DNA from: Streptomyces sp. McG3
GTDB taxonomy: Bacteria; Actinomycetota; Actinomycetes; Streptomycetales; Streptomycetaceae
Direction of reading: 5' to 3'
NCBI RefSeq assembly: GCF_018619185.1
Contig: NZ_JAAXYC010000012.1
Span: 1-57,667 of the forward strand
DNA length: 57,667 nucleotides
Below the pieces are notes generated by a model that did no database searches, was not told where the DNA came from, and saw only the letters and a program-made list of their open reading frames with translations. The position numbers were made by a program, and so were the translations under genes. How positions within the stretch are numbered: position 1 is the first letter of the stretch; the number at the start of each line of letters is the position of its first letter. Below are positions 15,572 through 24,182 of this stretch, piece after piece.

Positions 15572-16360
15572 GGGGGTCCGTTTCCGGTGAGAGCCGCTTG
15601 CCCTCCGGAGAGTCCAGGCGGGGCGGCTGGGAGCTGAAGCTTCCAAGCGCCACATAGGCCCGCGGGAACTCGCCCTGATCGACGAGGAGCACACGGTAGA
15701 AGTCGCATAATGTGACGCTGGGCTGCCTTCAGGTCACCATGCGTGTGTTGCGCCCGCAACGACGGCTGAGCCGAACGGGGGCGCGCCCCGGCCAGGGCGC
15801 GGCCCGGCCGGATGGAGTCGCGGCGTGGCGGAAGCCAGGCGTGCCGCACCTCTCCCGCGCTCGCGAGGAGCGGAGAGCGCACGGCGTGCGCGAGGTCGGG
15901 CCGGGCGGAGATATGTGCGGCGACGGCGCGATCGGTGTCTTCGGGAAACGCGAGATGGCGAACGGCGTGCGCCTACGACGTGGCCGATCTCCAGGTCCGG
16001 TGGGGAAGGAGGGTCCGCCCTGGGGGAGCGGGCGACCTTGTCCGGTTCGGGGAGTCGTGTTCGCCCGTGGGCGCGAGCCCCTTCGCGGCACGGTCCGGAC
16101 TCGCTTCCCTGCCCGGAGCCTTGATCAGCCGGCGGTGGACGAAGCCCTCGATGGGGTCGTGCCGCAGCAGCACCACTTCGACGGTGACAGGTGGTGAGTC
16201 AGGTGCTTCGTGTGGGGCGAGCGGCATCGTGCACGGCTCCAACGTCGGCGGGCGGGCCCGGAGGGGGAGGAACCCCTCTGTCGACCTTATTGCAAAGGTT
16301 ATGCAAGTGCACAAATCGGGTCTCGGTCTGTGGCGTCTCCCCGCAGGGGGGTTCGAGGCC
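15572..16360. other. intergenic region upstream of DUF4331 copy 1
   Basis: About 790 bp with no gene I can defend; open frames here are low-complexity and lack ribosome binding sites. It contains the Nur-like box at 16290-16306. On the minus strand TTGTGC and TAAGGT are spaced 19 bases apart around that box, which would place a promoter there and give a leader of roughly 700 bases before DUF4331 copy 1. Confidence 0.45.
16290..16306. promoter_or_regulatory. putative Nur (nickel regulator) box 1
   Basis: TTGCAA-AGGTT-ATGCAA. The Nur box of Streptomyces, as I remember it, is tTGCaa-N5-ttGCAA; here 11 of 12 half-site bases agree. On the minus strand it lies between candidate -35 and -10 elements, the expected position for a repressor site. 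It is 55 bases beyond the transporter stop and upstream of the DUF4331/sortase pair. Confidence 0.55.
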
Positions 16361-18007
16361 CTAGCCGTTCCCTGTCGCTGCCCGCAGGGTCAGGCCGAGG
16401 CCGACGGCGACGACGAGGAGCGAGGTGACGACGGGCCCGGTCCGCGCCAGCTTCCGGAGCAGGGGGCTGTGTCGGAGGGTCCGGGCCCGGTCATGGTTCT
16501 CGATGCGTTCGCGCAGGCGTACGAGGAGGAGTCCGGCGAGAGTGAGGGTGGCGGCCATGCCGAGTCCGTAGCCGATGACGAGGAGCACGCCGAAGGCCGT
16601 ACGCCCCAGGGCGACGGCGCCGAGGAGCACGACGAGGGCGGAGGGGCTGGGGACGAGGCCGCCGGCGATCCCCATGCCGACGAGGCCGGAGCGGCTTGTA
16701 CGCCGAGCGTTTCGGGGGGCCGTTGACGTGTCCGCCGGGTGGTGTTCGTGGTCCGGCGGGGCGAGTGTCGCGACCGCGGGGGTCGCCTGGAGTTCCCCGG
16801 CCGGCGCGCTGTCGCGAGTGGAGGCCGTGGTGACGGGCCCGTGGTGGTGAGGGCTGTCGGCCCCGTGGTCGTGATCATGATGGTGGCCGTGGTGGTGGTC
16901 GACGTGGCTGTGGCCCGGGCCGTGGTGATGGTGGTTGTGTTGCGGCCTGCCCCGGACGGCTCCCGTGAGGAGCCAGAGGCCGATGCCGGTGACGAGGAGC
17001 CCGCTGGCGGCTCCGAGCCACATCAGGACGGTCTCTCCGGCCAGGTGGGTGGAGACGGGCAGGGCGAGTCCGAGGACGAGGACGCCGGCGGTGTGCGTCA
17101 GGGTGACGGTGGCCCCTACGGTGACGGCGTCCCGCCTGGTGCCGCGGCGGCCCGCGAGGTAGGCGGCCATGATGGTCTTGCCGTGGCCGGGCATTGCCGC
17201 GTGGGACGCCCCGAGGACGAGCGCCAGGAACAACGCCAGCAGCCCCACGGGCAGGGTGATCTCTCGGGCGCCGACGAGCGAGTCGAAGGCCCCGGTGACC
17301 TTGGCGAGCACCCCGCTGATCACACCCGCGCCGGGGAGGTCCGCCACCACGGCCGGCACGGTGCCCCCGCCATGTCCGGGTTCGCCGCGCAGCGATGCTG
17401 TGCGCTGGTCGAGCGGGGAGGCGAGGGGGTCCTGGGGGTACTGGCGCAGCTCGCGGGTGGTGGAGGCCGCTGGTACGTCGGTCCGGGTGAGCCTGACCTC
17501 CTGGCCGGTGGCGGTCATCTCGTGCCAGCCGATGCGCGTGGTGTCGTAGTGCGTTTCGGCTCGGACGTCGGCGGGCTCGCTGAGATCGGCTCGGGCGGTC
17601 AGGCCGCAGGTGAGCCGGCTGGTCTTCAGTCCCGCTTCCCCGTTCTCGTACACCAGGGTCGCCGAGGACCGCATCCAGTCCGCTCGCTCACCGCCCACGG
17701 TCAGATGGAGCTGTTCGCTCAGGCCGGAACAGACCTTGTCGGCGTAGACGCTCGACTCGCTGTCGCTGACGGTGCCGTCGTGGTCGGAATCGATGGCGGG
17801 GCGTTCCTGGAGCGCCGCGATCTCCGCGCGGTCGACCACGACCTGGGCGTCGATCCGGTCGGGGCGAAGGACGAGGCCCGTGTGGTAGTTGACACTGAAG
17901 TTGCCCAGAGGATGGGCCGTAGCGGTGGGCGCTGACGCCACACTCGCCACGGCGGCGAGGGCGGTGGCGGCCAGGGTGGTGAGGGCTCGGCGCAGGGTGT
18001 GGTTCAT
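16361..18007 (-). CDS. NicO/RcnA-type nickel/cobalt transporter with secreted N-terminal domain
   Basis: A 548-residue membrane protein. Signal peptide 1-31 (ATA then His32), so the mature protein would begin HPLGNFSVNYH with an N-terminal histidine. An extracytoplasmic domain (about 32-240) includes a calcium-loop-like DSDHDGTVSDSES near 73-85. The membrane domain holds the NicO signature HAAMPGHGKTI, then a cytosolic or loop segment extremely rich in His (about 355-390), then further helices with GLVPSPSALVV. NicO proteins move Ni2+ or Co2+; RcnA members export, so direction is uncertain. The ATG (18005-18007) overlaps the TGA of the TPR gene. Context with Nur-like boxes favours nickel. Confidence 0.9.
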   Translation of the reverse strand: MNHTLRRALTTLAATALAAVASVASAPTATAHPLGNFSVNYHTGLVLRPDRIDAQVVVDRAEIAALQERPAIDSDHDGTVSDSESSVYADKVCSGLSEQLHLTVGGERADWMRSSATLVYENGEAGLKTSRLTCGLTARADLSEPADVRAETHYDTTRIGWHEMTATGQEVRLTRTDVPAASTTRELRQYPQDPLASPLDQRTASLRGEPGHGGGTVPAVVADLPGAGVISGVLAKVTGAFDSLVGAREITLPVGLLALFLALVLGASHAAMPGHGKTIMAAYLAGRRGTRRDAVTVGATVTLTHTAGVLVLGLALPVSTHLAGETVLMWLGAASGLLVTGIGLWLLTGAVRGRPQHNHHHHGPGHSHVDHHHGHHHDHDHGADSPHHHGPVTTASTRDSAPAGELQATPAVATLAPPDHEHHPADTSTAPRNARRTSRSGLVGMGIAGGLVPSPSALVVLLGAVALGRTAFGVLLVIGYGLGMAATLTLAGLLLVRLRERIENHDRARTLRHSPLLRKLARTGPVVTSLLVVAVGLGLTLRAATGNG

Positions 18008-19359
18008 GGTGTGGTGTCGATTCGCTGGAGCAGGTCGCGGGCGGCGTCGGCGTGCAGGGGGTGGAAGCCCGGCTCGCGCAGCGCTTGGGTCAGATCGCGG
18101 CGGGCTGCTTCGGTGTCGCCCAGCGCGTGGTGGATGGCGGCGCGGTGGTAGCGGAAGAGCGCGCTGCGCGTCCCCTCGGCCAGGGCCTTGTCGGCCTGGA
18201 CGAGGGCTTCGGCGTCCCGGCCGGCCCGGTGCAGGGCCCAGGCGTACGCGTCGTGAACGGCGACGAAGGGGCGGGTGCGCAGGGTCTGTCCGGCCATGGT
18301 GACGGCGCGTCGCGGATCGCCGTGATCGGCTTCGAAGAGGATGGCGTCCGTGTCGGCCGGGTCGCCCGCGGCTGCCCGGATGCGGTCCTGGGCGCGCAGG
18401 AGGGTGTACTGCGCTTCGGCCTGTTCCCGGTGGCCCAGGGACTGTTCGAGTTCGCCCAGGCCCAGCAGGTAGTGCGGCAGGGGCGCGATCGCGATGGCCG
18501 CCCGAAAGTCGGCGACGGCCTTGGTGGTGTTGCCCAGGGCCATGTGGGCGCGGGCCCGGGTCTCCAGAAGAGCCGAATCCCCCGGGGCGGCCCCGAGCCC
18601 GGTCTGCGTCCGGGCCAGGGCGGCTCGTGGGTCGGCATCCTGGAGGTCCAGGGTTGCCAGGACGTTGTGGGCGAACGAGGTGTCGGCCAGGGTGGCCGCT
18701 GCCGCCAGCGACCGGCGCATGAGGGCGCGGGCCCGGTCGGTTTCCCCCTTCAGCTCGAAGGCGTAGGAGGCGCGGGCGAGGGATGCGGCGTCGGGGCGCA
18801 GGTCCGTCATCTTCTGGACGGCCTTGTCGGCTTCCTCGTAGCGGCCCAGCTGGGTGTACGCGTCGGCCAGGACGCCGAAGGCGGAGGAGCTGTAGGGGCC
18901 GCTGGTCGTGGCCTTGCGTGCCCAGCGCAACGCGGTGGGGAAGTCGTGGCGTGCCGCGGCCAGGGCGCCCATGCCGATCTCGGCGTCCGTGTTGCCCCCG
19001 GCCTGCACGGTGAACGAGGTGCGCAGCGCCTTCTCGGCCCGGTCGTAGGTGGCGGGGTCGGCGGTGGTGCGGGCCTGCTGGACGTAGGCCATTCCCAGGG
19101 CGGCCCAGCCCCCCGGATCCTTGGGCAGACGGGTCACCCGGGCCTGGAGCGCCTCGATCGACCCACGTGATGGTGAACCCGCTGATTGGCCCTCACGCGA
19201 CGGGCGGGAAACGGTGGTCTGATCGGGCGCCAGCATGACCGCTCCGGCAGCGAACATCGCCGCGCCCAGGGTCAGGGTGACCACGATGTTCCGCAGCCGC
19301 CTGCTGCCGCGTGAGGGGCGTGGCGGCAGGTGCGGGGGTGCGGTGTGGTCCGGGTGCAC
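18004..19359 (-). CDS. membrane-anchored tetratricopeptide-repeat protein
   Basis: A 451-residue protein with a short cytoplasmic start, one transmembrane segment at about 25-45 and an extracytoplasmic region of TPR-like helical pairs from about 70 to the end (for example WAALGMAYVQQ and AFGVLADAYTQLGRYEEADK). TPRs are scaffolds for protein-protein contact. GTG 19359 is chosen because GGGAGGGA lies 5 bases upstream; an earlier ATG would overlap a hairpin. It is coupled to the NicO transporter by an ATGA overlap, so the two probably form a complex or pathway. A strong hairpin in its 5' leader separates it from the DUF4331 gene. Confidence 0.85.
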   Translation of the reverse strand: MHPDHTAPPHLPPRPSRGSRRLRNIVVTLTLGAAMFAAGAVMLAPDQTTVSRPSREGQSAGSPSRGSIEALQARVTRLPKDPGGWAALGMAYVQQARTTADPATYDRAEKALRTSFTVQAGGNTDAEIGMGALAAARHDFPTALRWARKATTSGPYSSSAFGVLADAYTQLGRYEEADKAVQKMTDLRPDAASLARASYAFELKGETDRARALMRRSLAAAATLADTSFAHNVLATLDLQDADPRAALARTQTGLGAAPGDSALLETRARAHMALGNTTKAVADFRAAIAIAPLPHYLLGLGELEQSLGHREQAEAQYTLLRAQDRIRAAAGDPADTDAILFEADHGDPRRAVTMAGQTLRTRPFVAVHDAYAWALHRAGRDAEALVQADKALAEGTRSALFRYHRAAIHHALGDTEAARRDLTQALREPGFHPLHADAARDLLQRIDTTP

Positions 19360-19394
19360 GGAATTCCCTCCCGAATGTTCGATGCTGCTGGAGC

Positions 19395-19444
19395 CGCGGT
19401 GCCCGGGCCGGGGCGGCTCTCTTCGGCCCGGCCCGGGCACCGCG
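19395..19444 (-). terminator. 16-bp hairpin between DUF4331 copy 2 and the TPR gene
   Basis: Perfect 16-bp G+C-rich stem (19395-19410 with 19429-19444) and an 18-base loop. It follows the DUF4331 copy 2 stop at 19468 and lies 36 bases before the TPR start. It is either a terminator or an attenuator controlling read-through into the TPR-transporter pair. Confidence 0.7.
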
Positions 19445-19467
19445 TCAGATGTCCTTTGCCTGCCGGT

Positions 19468-21078
19468 TCAGCTGTTCTTGCCGCGACGCCGGAGGCGGAA
19501 GCCGCCGACGCCGAGAAGGAGCGCGCCGACTCCGGCGAGCGCGGCGGCCTGGGTGGTCTTGGTCACCGGGCTCGCCGCGGTGTTCTCCGTCGAGGCCTGC
19601 TCGGCGCTACGGCCGGCCGCGCCGGGGCCGCGGTTCACGTTCTTGGTGTGCGGCAGCGCGACGTACGGGAACGAGGTACCGAACGGGACCTCGTTCGTGT
19701 CGACCTTGTCGCCGTCCGCGAGTTCGGGGACGAGAACACCGGTCTGGGCGGCTCCCTCGACGGCCTGGAGCGAGATGTCGACGATGTCGTCGGCGAGGCG
19801 TCGCCCGTTCGGGAAGCCGGCCAGGTCGCCCGCCAGAACTCCGAGGCGCTGGGGCCTGGCGGTGGGCGGTACCGCCATGTTGAGGCGCAGTTCCTCCGCC
19901 GGGACGATCTTCCTGAGCGTCGCGTCCTTGTTGAGGCGGTGTGCGTTCAGATCGGCCTTGATCGGACCGCAGACCTTGCAGATGCCCGTCAGATAGATCT
20001 CGGCGAGGTCGTTACGGGGCGTCGCGGGGGCGGGGATGCCGTAGACCTGCTGGATCAGCTTGGGCAGGATCGGGTCGTACACCTTGTCGACGACGGGCTG
20101 GACGGTGCGGTCCTGGCTCGGGTTGAGGGTGTTGAAGGCGTCCTTGAACTTCAGCGGGACGACGACCTCGTTGACCAGCGGGTTCCCGAGGCGGGAGACC
20201 TGCTTCCACTGCTTCGCGCCGCCCTTGCCCTTCTGGTCGCGGGAGTCGGCGACGGTGACGCCCGCGCGATCGGTGGTCGACCACACGCCGACGACCGGGT
20301 TGCGGGAGGCGTTGCCCTTGAGGGCGAGCTGCTTCTTGGGGACCTGGATGGCGATGGTGTTGACGTTGTAGCTGGCCAGGGTGTCCTGCCCCCGCTCGCT
20401 CAGGTCGCCGCCGTAGAGGAGGTCGAAGACGCGCAGGTCGGCGAAGAACGGGTCCTCGGCCTGGCCCGTGTACGTCTTGCCGCCGCCCGGCAGACCGAAG
20501 GTCGCCTGCTTCCGCAGGGCCGCGTAGTCGGGCATCGACGCCTGGCCCGTGCGGGACGGGGCCGCCGGCACGCCCGACAGGAGAGTCCGGCTCTTGCCTC
20601 CGGTCGTGACGACCAGGTCGTAGACCTGGCGGAAGTTGAGGTCCGGATCGTTCAGCGAGGTGACCTGGCCGGTGTTGTAGAGGAACTGGTTCGCGTCATC
20701 GCGGTAGCTGCTGCGGAAGCGCCAGCTGTAGGTGACATCGGCGACGCCGTCACCGCTGTTGTCGATCTTGATGTTGTAGCGCAGGTCGTCGCCGAACGCG
20801 TAGAAGCTCGGGCCGCCGTTGGGCTCCTCCATCGGGATCCAGTTGGCCACCATCGTGACGGTGTCGGCCTTGTCGGGGCTGGTGAACGCGTACACGTCGG
20901 TGTTGTCCGCCCGCGGGTCCCCGGCGATGAGTGGCGCCTCACGGTGGCTGGAGGCCGCGCTCAGACCCGGGGCGAGGGTCATCGCTCCGAGTCCCGCGGC
21001 CAGAGTGGTGGCACCGAGCACGAGCAGGGACTGGTCCAGGACGCGTCGCGAACGAGGCCTGGTCTGGGGAACCTTCAC
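19468..21078 (-). CDS. DUF4331 secreted, C-terminally anchored protein (copy 2)
   Basis: A 536-residue paralogue of the protein at 13907-15571, with the same order: signal peptide (about 1-42, likely cleavage after Ala42), mature start SSHREAPLIAGD, a long DUF4331 domain with DNTDVYAFTSPD, and a C-terminal hydrophobic segment ending in RLRRRGKNS. The two share long identical stretches (for example the CGPIKADLN and FPNGRRL regions), so they arose by duplication. GTG 21078 is chosen for AGAAGGAA 5-7 bases upstream; the open frame extends further but without signals. A Nur-like box lies 371 bp upstream. Function unknown; surface metal handling is my inference. Confidence 0.9.
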   Translation of the reverse strand: MKVPQTRPRSRRVLDQSLLVLGATTLAAGLGAMTLAPGLSAASSHREAPLIAGDPRADNTDVYAFTSPDKADTVTMVANWIPMEEPNGGPSFYAFGDDLRYNIKIDNSGDGVADVTYSWRFRSSYRDDANQFLYNTGQVTSLNDPDLNFRQVYDLVVTTGGKSRTLLSGVPAAPSRTGQASMPDYAALRKQATFGLPGGGKTYTGQAEDPFFADLRVFDLLYGGDLSERGQDTLASYNVNTIAIQVPKKQLALKGNASRNPVVGVWSTTDRAGVTVADSRDQKGKGGAKQWKQVSRLGNPLVNEVVVPLKFKDAFNTLNPSQDRTVQPVVDKVYDPILPKLIQQVYGIPAPATPRNDLAEIYLTGICKVCGPIKADLNAHRLNKDATLRKIVPAEELRLNMAVPPTARPQRLGVLAGDLAGFPNGRRLADDIVDISLQAVEGAAQTGVLVPELADGDKVDTNEVPFGTSFPYVALPHTKNVNRGPGAAGRSAEQASTENTAASPVTKTTQAAALAGVGALLLGVGGFRLRRRGKNS

Positions 21079-21448
21079 GGCATTCCTTCTGTCTGCTGAC
21101 CCGCTGCCCGGCATGCGTCGGGGCATGCGGAAGCGAGGGGTGGGCTGATGGGGGGCGACGTTCGGCGCCGCAGCGGGAGATCGCGCACCGAGCGGTCTGG
21201 CAGGCAAGGGTCGATCGACGGGGCGGCTCGAAACGCGGGCCCGCCTGCACCCAAAAACTGCGCAGCCGTAGACAAGCACGCCGAAACCACGTCCCGTGCA
21301 CACCCCGACCGGTTCCGCAGGGCGGCCGAGCGGTCCGCGAAGGATGAACAGGCCGGTGGGAGCGGCAATTCAGCCAAGCGAACACCCCAGGAAAATCGAC
21401 GGCGACACAGTCCCCGGCCACTGGGCCGAAAGGGGCACGCCCGCCTTG

Positions 21449-21465
21449 TTGCAAGGCTCTCGCAA
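21449..21465. promoter_or_regulatory. putative Nur (nickel regulator) box 2
   Basis: TTGCAA-GGCTC-TCGCAA fits the remembered Nur consensus tTGCaa-N5-ttGCAA at 11 of 12 half-site bases. It sits inside a larger dyad (21441-21452 with 21462-21473, one mismatch), so a hairpin role cannot be excluded. The flanking CAATAAGG is shared with box 1 on its minus strand. It is upstream of DUF4331 copy 2. Confidence 0.5.
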
Positions 21466-21937
21466 TAAGGCGGGCAGGGGAATTCACTCTCCCGGCGCAC
21501 CGAGCCCATCGGGAAAACACCCGCCACAGAGACCTCCGGTCACGGTGGCGGGCACCTCCATCGGCTCGACCTGGACGACGAGGGCTCGCCGGGAACGTAT
21601 CCACGACCGGGAGCGCCGCGCCGCATCCGCTGGTTGTCGCTTTCAGCGCCGACGATCCGAACAGCGTTGATGCGCCGGCTGCATGAGCTCGCCGACGTTC
21701 ACCGAAGTTCGGCGGACGATCGCCGAAACGCTCTCGGAAGCCGCCCGCCGCCGGCCGCCCGCCCACGCAAGACGAGAGGCCTGCGGCGGCCTCGACGAGT
21801 GGGGCCTCCACGGCGGCTGACCGCTCGCCGGCCCCTCCGGATCCGAGTCAGCAGACCGCGTCCTGCCACGAGGACCGAGACCGGCCGCGTAGGTCTCACG
21901 TGCCCGGACGCTGCGCTCGTGTCAGGAAGCTCTTGCT

Positions 21938-21985
21938 GGGCACCCGGGCACCTGGGCACCTGGGCACCTGGGCACCTGGGCACCC
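21938..21985. repeat. 8-bp tandem repeat upstream of YaaH-family gene
   Basis: Six consecutive 8-base units, GGGCACCC, four of GGGCACCT, then GGGCACCC. It ends 37 bases before the GTG start, in the promoter or leader. A unit of 8 is not a multiple of 3, so copy-number change would alter spacing or frame of anything across it. Confidence 0.85.
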
Positions 21986-22022
21986 GAAACCTTGTGGAGA
22001 CCACTGCACGTACGCTGCAGGC

Positions 22023-22727
22023 GTGCCTGATGCCACTGCTACACCTCAGCCCGCCGATCCGCTGACGACGGATGCGGTCACCCGGATCGTCCTTCGCCCG
22101 ATCGCCAGCCCCCTTCCGCTGGGGTTCTTCGCGCTCGGCATGGGAAGCGCGGTCCTCTCGACCCTCCAGCTGGGATGGGTTCCACTCGCCCAGAGCGGTG
22201 TGCTGCTGCTCCTGCTCCTCATCTTCGTCGTGCCCCTGCAGTTCGTCGCCGGGCTGTTCGCCTTCGTCGCCCGGGACGCCGGAGCGGGAACGGCGCTGCT
22301 TCTCCTCAGCGCCGCCTGGGCCGGGACGAGCGTGACCTCCCTCAACTCTCCGCCCGGAGAGCCGCTCGTGGCCCAGGCGGTGTTCCTCCTGGCGCTCGTT
22401 CCCTTCGTCCTCGCGCTCGCCGGTGCGTCGGCGCAGTCCAAACCGCTCTTCGCTGTGCTGCTCTGCCTCACGGCGGTGCGCTTCGGCCTGACCGGGCTCT
22501 ACGAGGCGGGCCTCGGCAGCACACTGCAGGTCGCGGCAGGGTGGACGGGCATCGGGATCGGCGCCTACGCGCTGTACAGCGGACTGGCCCTCCTGGTCGA
22601 GGACGGCAAGCAGCGCACCGTGCTCCCTCTCTTCCGTCGCGGCGCCGCCCGCACCTCCATCGAGGGCGGCCTGCGCGAACAGCTCACCGCCGCACAGCAG
22701 GAGGCCGGGGTCCGCCACCAGCTGTGA
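22023..22727 (+). CDS. GPR1/FUN34/YaaH-family membrane protein
   Basis: A 234-residue polytopic protein with six hydrophobic segments from about 28 to 200, opening with SPLPLGFFALGMGS, a variant of the family NPAPLGL motif. Relatives are acetate/succinate channels (SatP/AceTr). Length is typical. GTG 22023 is chosen by family length; the ribosome binding site is weak. It appears monocistronic and ends in a strong hairpin shared with the convergent subtilase. The octamer repeat just upstream may affect expression. Confidence 0.8.
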   Translation: MPDATATPQPADPLTTDAVTRIVLRPIASPLPLGFFALGMGSAVLSTLQLGWVPLAQSGVLLLLLLIFVVPLQFVAGLFAFVARDAGAGTALLLLSAAWAGTSVTSLNSPPGEPLVAQAVFLLALVPFVLALAGASAQSKPLFAVLLCLTAVRFGLTGLYEAGLGSTLQVAAGWTGIGIGAYALYSGLALLVEDGKQRTVLPLFRRGAARTSIEGGLREQLTAAQQEAGVRHQL

Positions 22728-22893
22728 CGCCGGAGCCCGGCGGCGCGTGCGCCCCGGCGAACCGCCCGGCCGCCACCGCCCGGGTGCTTGGTCGGGGCGG
22801 ACCGATGATCGGCGGGGCCTCGGCACTGAACACCGCGGCGCTGAGTGCGCCGCGGCTACGGGTACGGGCGCCTCGCGGGCGCCGAACGGCTCG

Positions 22894-22937
22894 GGCCGGG
22901 CACGGACACAGAGAGTTCTCCGTGTCCGTGCCCGGCC
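22894..22937. terminator. bidirectional 16-bp hairpin terminator
   Basis: Perfect stem (22894-22909 with 22922-22937), 12-base loop, between the convergent YaaH-family gene (ends 22727) and the subtilase (ends 22968). Confidence 0.8.
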
Positions 22938-22967
22938 GTCGAGCGCGGCGTCAGGTCGCTCCCGCGG

Positions 22968-24182
22968 TTACGGGACGAGCCTCAGCAGCTTGTTCGGGGA
23001 GCCCGTTCCGACGCCGGTGAGGACGTTGGAGGTCGCGCCGTTCACGAGGGCCGTGCCCACGGCGGCCGGAGAGGAGCCCGGGTGGTTCGTCAGGTAGACA
23101 GCGGCTGCGCCGGCGACGTGCGGGGCGGCGAAGGACGTCCCGTTGCCGGTGTAGGTGGCGGTGTCCGAGGTCGCCCAGCCGGCCGTGATGTCGGACCCCG
23201 GTGCGAAGAGGTCCACGAGGGGGCCGTGGTTGGAGTAGGTGGCCCGGGCGTCGGTCCTGGTCGTGGCACCGACGGTCAGTGCGGTCTCCACCCGGGCGGG
23301 TGAGAAGCCGGAGGCGGGCGCGTTCGCATTGCCGGCCGCGATCGAGTACGTCACTCCGGACGCGATCGACCGGCGCACCGCGTTGTCCAGGGTGGTGCTG
23401 GGGCCGCCGCCGAGCGAGACGTTGGCGACGGAGGAGGCGACATGGTTGGCGGTGATCCAGTCGACGCCCGCGATGACCCCGGCGGTGGTGCCGGAACCGC
23501 TGTTGTTGAGGACCCGCACGGCGACGATCTTGGCCTTCTTGGCCACGCCGTAGACGGTTCCGGCGGCGGTCGTGGCGACGTGGGTGCCGTGACCGTTGCC
23601 GTCCTGGGCGACGTTGTCGTTGTCGACGAAGTCGTAGCCGTTCGACGCCCGGCCGACGATGTCCTGGTGCGTGATGCGCACGCCGGTGTCCAGGACGTAG
23701 ACGGTGGTGTTGACACCGGCGGAGTCCGGGTAGGTGAACGTGCCGTTCAGCGGCAGGTTCGGCTGGTCGATCCGGTCGAGGCCCCAGGGCGCGTTGGTCT
23801 GGGTGGCGGTCGAGTGGACCTTCTGGTTCTGCTCGACCGAGGCGACCGCCGGGTCGGCGGCGAGCCGCTTGGCTCCGGTGCTGCTGAGCTGGGCGGCGTA
23901 ACCGTTCAACGCCGACGTGTAGGTGCGCTCGATCCGGCCGCCGTAGCCGGCTATCAGCTTCTTGCCCTGCGCCGCGGACACATGGAAGCCGGCCGTCTCC
24001 TTCAGGGTGACGATGTAGCTGCCGGGAATCGCCCCGGCCGCACCGGCGTGCAGGATTCTGCCCTCGGGCGCGGGAGCCGCCTGCGCCGGTAAGGCCGCAC
24101 CCGCGCCGACGGCGAGTGCCAGTGTGGTGGCCGCGGCCATCGCTCCTGCGATCCGTCGCTTGGTAATGCGCGTTGCTGTCAT
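22968..24182 (-). CDS. secreted subtilisin-like serine protease (S8) with I9 propeptide
   Basis: A 404-residue pre-pro-protease. Signal peptide about 1-36; I9-type propeptide about 53-122 (GSYIVTLKETAGF to VEQNQKV); catalytic S8 domain from about 130. The triad is readable: Asp165 (VLDTG), His198 (GNGHGTHVA), Ser350 (NGTSFAAPH); Asn285 (AAGN) is the likely oxyanion residue. No C-terminal extension. ATG 24182 is preceded by AGGAG. Probably a general extracellular protease. Single gene with a shared terminator. Confidence 0.95.
   Translation of the reverse strand: MTATRITKRRIAGAMAAATTLALAVGAGAALPAQAAPAPEGRILHAGAAGAIPGSYIVTLKETAGFHVSAAQGKKLIAGYGGRIERTYTSALNGYAAQLSSTGAKRLAADPAVASVEQNQKVHSTATQTNAPWGLDRIDQPNLPLNGTFTYPDSAGVNTTVYVLDTGVRITHQDIVGRASNGYDFVDNDNVAQDGNGHGTHVATTAAGTVYGVAKKAKIVAVRVLNNSGSGTTAGVIAGVDWITANHVASSVANVSLGGGPSTTLDNAVRRSIASGVTYSIAAGNANAPASGFSPARVETALTVGATTRTDARATYSNHGPLVDLFAPGSDITAGWATSDTATYTGNGTSFAAPHVAGAAAVYLTNHPGSSPAAVGTALVNGATSNVLTGVGTGSPNKLLRLVP

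Larger units (their letters stand above)
21079..22022. other. divergent intergenic region with Nur-like box and octamer repeat
   Basis: About 940 bp between DUF4331 copy 2 (minus) and the YaaH-family gene (plus). No gene is supported; local frames are Arg-rich and lack ribosome binding sites. It contains the dyad at 21441-21473 with the Nur-like core and an 8-bp tandem repeat at 21938-21985. Confidence 0.5.

Noticed and set aside
15973..16314. 113-codon minus-strand frame overlapping Nur-like box 1
   Set aside because: Low-complexity sequence with no start signal; kept only as a reason to test the region for transcripts.
21938..21985. CRISPR-like array
   Set aside because: Units are only 8 bp, contiguous and without spacers; it is a simple tandem repeat.
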